A stretch of DNA of 16,371 nt from NCBI GenBank assembly GCA_964444065.1, contig CAYUFL010000039.1, forward strand, positions 1-16,371, in the 5' to 3' direction. This document shows positions 15,446 to 16,371 of the stretch, one piece after another. Under the pieces are notes generated by a model that had not been told where the DNA came from, ran no database searches, and was given only the letters and a program-made list of their open reading frames with translations. The position numbers and the translations under genes were made by a program. This DNA is from JBGMEA01 sp964444065. Lineage in GTDB: Bacteria; Bacillota; Clostridia; Eubacteriales; Anaerofustaceae. Every line of letters begins with the position of its first letter. Positions within the stretch are counted from its first letter, which is position 1.

Positions 15446-16371
15446 TTACCGTAACGGATATATCAATACAAACTCTGTTCCGATTTTATATTCGGAGTGA
15501 AGCTCAATTCGAAAGCCGAGCGTACGCGAAAGCGACTGAAGAATGCTCAGCCCTATCCCGCTGCCTTCAATATTCATGCCGCGCACATCGGCGCTTCGAT
15601 AAAAGCGTTCAAATATTTTTGTTTGATCTTCCTGTCTGATCCCAATGCCGGTATCCCGAACCGAAATACGAAGTACTTTTTCTTTCAATTGAAAACTTAG
15701 ATCAATCCGATCGTTTTCGTGTGTATACCGATATGCATTTTCAAGCAAAAGAATGACACTGCGTTTCATTTTGGCATAATCATCGTGCATCAGAACATCT
15801 GAATTGTATGCAACCCGAAAAATTTTATTCTGCGTATCAGCGAGTGCAGTGTAATAGTCTGACAGATCAGAGATGAAATCAGTCAGGTAAAAATCAGTTC
15901 GGTTGACGCTGATATCAACCGCTTCTTTTGAAAGCAGCAACAAATCGTTGTTTAGCTTCTCCATTCCGCATAATTCACTCATAATATCAGACAAAAGATC
16001 GGCATGCATTTCAATCGCTTCGTCCGAATGAACTGCCAAAAGTTCAACTTTCCCTTTCATGATCGACAATGGTGTCCTCATTTCATGAGATGCGTCCTGC
16101 ACAAATTGTACCTGCTGATCATAGGATTTTTTAATGGGTCTCAACGCATGATTTGCAAGGTAAACAGAAAGGAAGTAGCTGATAACAGTCAGTATAACCA
16201 AACTAAAAATCAATACATTGCATAAGCGCAGAAAGGATCCGTTTTCCGAATCGATATTAATCAGCAAGACATATTTCAGTTGATCCGCCGTAAAACTCAC
16301 ATAACGAAAGGAATATCGGTTCTATCCCAAGTTTTGTGTAAAGTCAAAAGGCTGATGCAAAATATCAATGA
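15446..16371 (-). pseudogene. Sensor histidine kinase, partial at window edge, with in-frame TAG
   Basis: Membrane sensor kinase whose N-terminus lies beyond the right edge. In the frame, a sensor stretch (DILHQPFDFTQNLG) is followed by TAG at 16322-16324 and then continues NRYSFRYVSFTADQLKY without loss of sense, so the TAG looks like a nonsense codon inside one gene. After it come a membrane segment (about 26-48 counted from GTG 16298-16300), a short linker without an obvious HAMP domain, the H-box DASHEMRTPLS (His 72), N-box LLLENAYRYTHEN (Asn 188), G1 box DTGIG (216-220), F-box ERFYR (231-235) and G2 box GSGIGL (247-252). The GTG at 16298 has no ribosome binding site, so it is a poor start. 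The kinase precedes the permease and ATPase genes and probably controls them, with a response regulator gene expected beyond the window edge (inference). The stop is TAA. Confidence 0.75.

Noticed and set aside
16298..16300. GTG as the true start of the histidine kinase
   Set aside because: No ribosome binding site precedes it, and the frame upstream continues as plausible sensor-domain sequence apart from one TAG.
13778..16371. Reassignment of TAG to an amino acid
   Set aside because: TAG ends the EF-G2, ytxH and hpt genes at normal protein lengths, in the EF-G2 case just before a terminator.
1..16371. CRISPR array, tRNA or rRNA genes
   Set aside because: No regularly spaced repeats, cloverleaf sequences or rRNA signatures were found on reading both strands.

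Overview
The window looks like a chromosomal stretch of a low-to-mid GC Gram-positive bacterium (Bacillota, probably a Clostridia-type anaerobe; lineage is an inference). The evidence is strong AGGAGG ribosome binding sites, YtxH and DUF948 proteins, the tilS-hpt-ftsH and greA-lysS pairings, and a secA-prfB pair. No CRISPR array, tRNA, rRNA or complete mobile element was seen. Almost all of the window is housekeeping; the accessory part is the right-hand 3.3 kb.

Left arm (1-9179, all minus strand, read right to left). tilS and hpt overlap by 4 nt and are followed by ftsH and a UUCG-loop terminator. A new consensus promoter then drives ytxH and a DUF948 gene, ending in a hairpin that contains the DUF948 stop codon. 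Next comes a monocistronic EF-G2-type GTPase with its own terminator, then a consensus promoter for greA-lysS. The lysS terminator carries the -35 box of another strong promoter that fires leftward out of the window, possibly into an rRNA operon (inference).

Middle (9180-13058, plus strand). A divergent intergenic region holds an extended -10 promoter and a 5' UTR hairpin for secA. prfB follows, with its programmed +1 frameshift at codon 26. A hairpin shared by the convergent genes closes the unit.

Right arm (13084-16371, minus strand). This is a sensor kinase / FtsX-type ABC transporter locus (kinase, then permease, then ATPase). Two of its three genes are broken by in-frame TAG codons. In the permease the TAG lies in a 45-nt in-frame insertion flanked by an exact 11-bp direct repeat and containing a 7-bp inverted repeat, so precise loss of one repeat unit would restore a 507-residue permease. 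In the kinase a TAG lies in the sensor region near the window edge. A 13-bp hairpin covers part of the permease ribosome binding site. The ATPase gene is intact. TAG ends three other genes in the window, so general reassignment of TAG is unlikely. The locus is either decaying or switchable, and is the most interesting part of the window.
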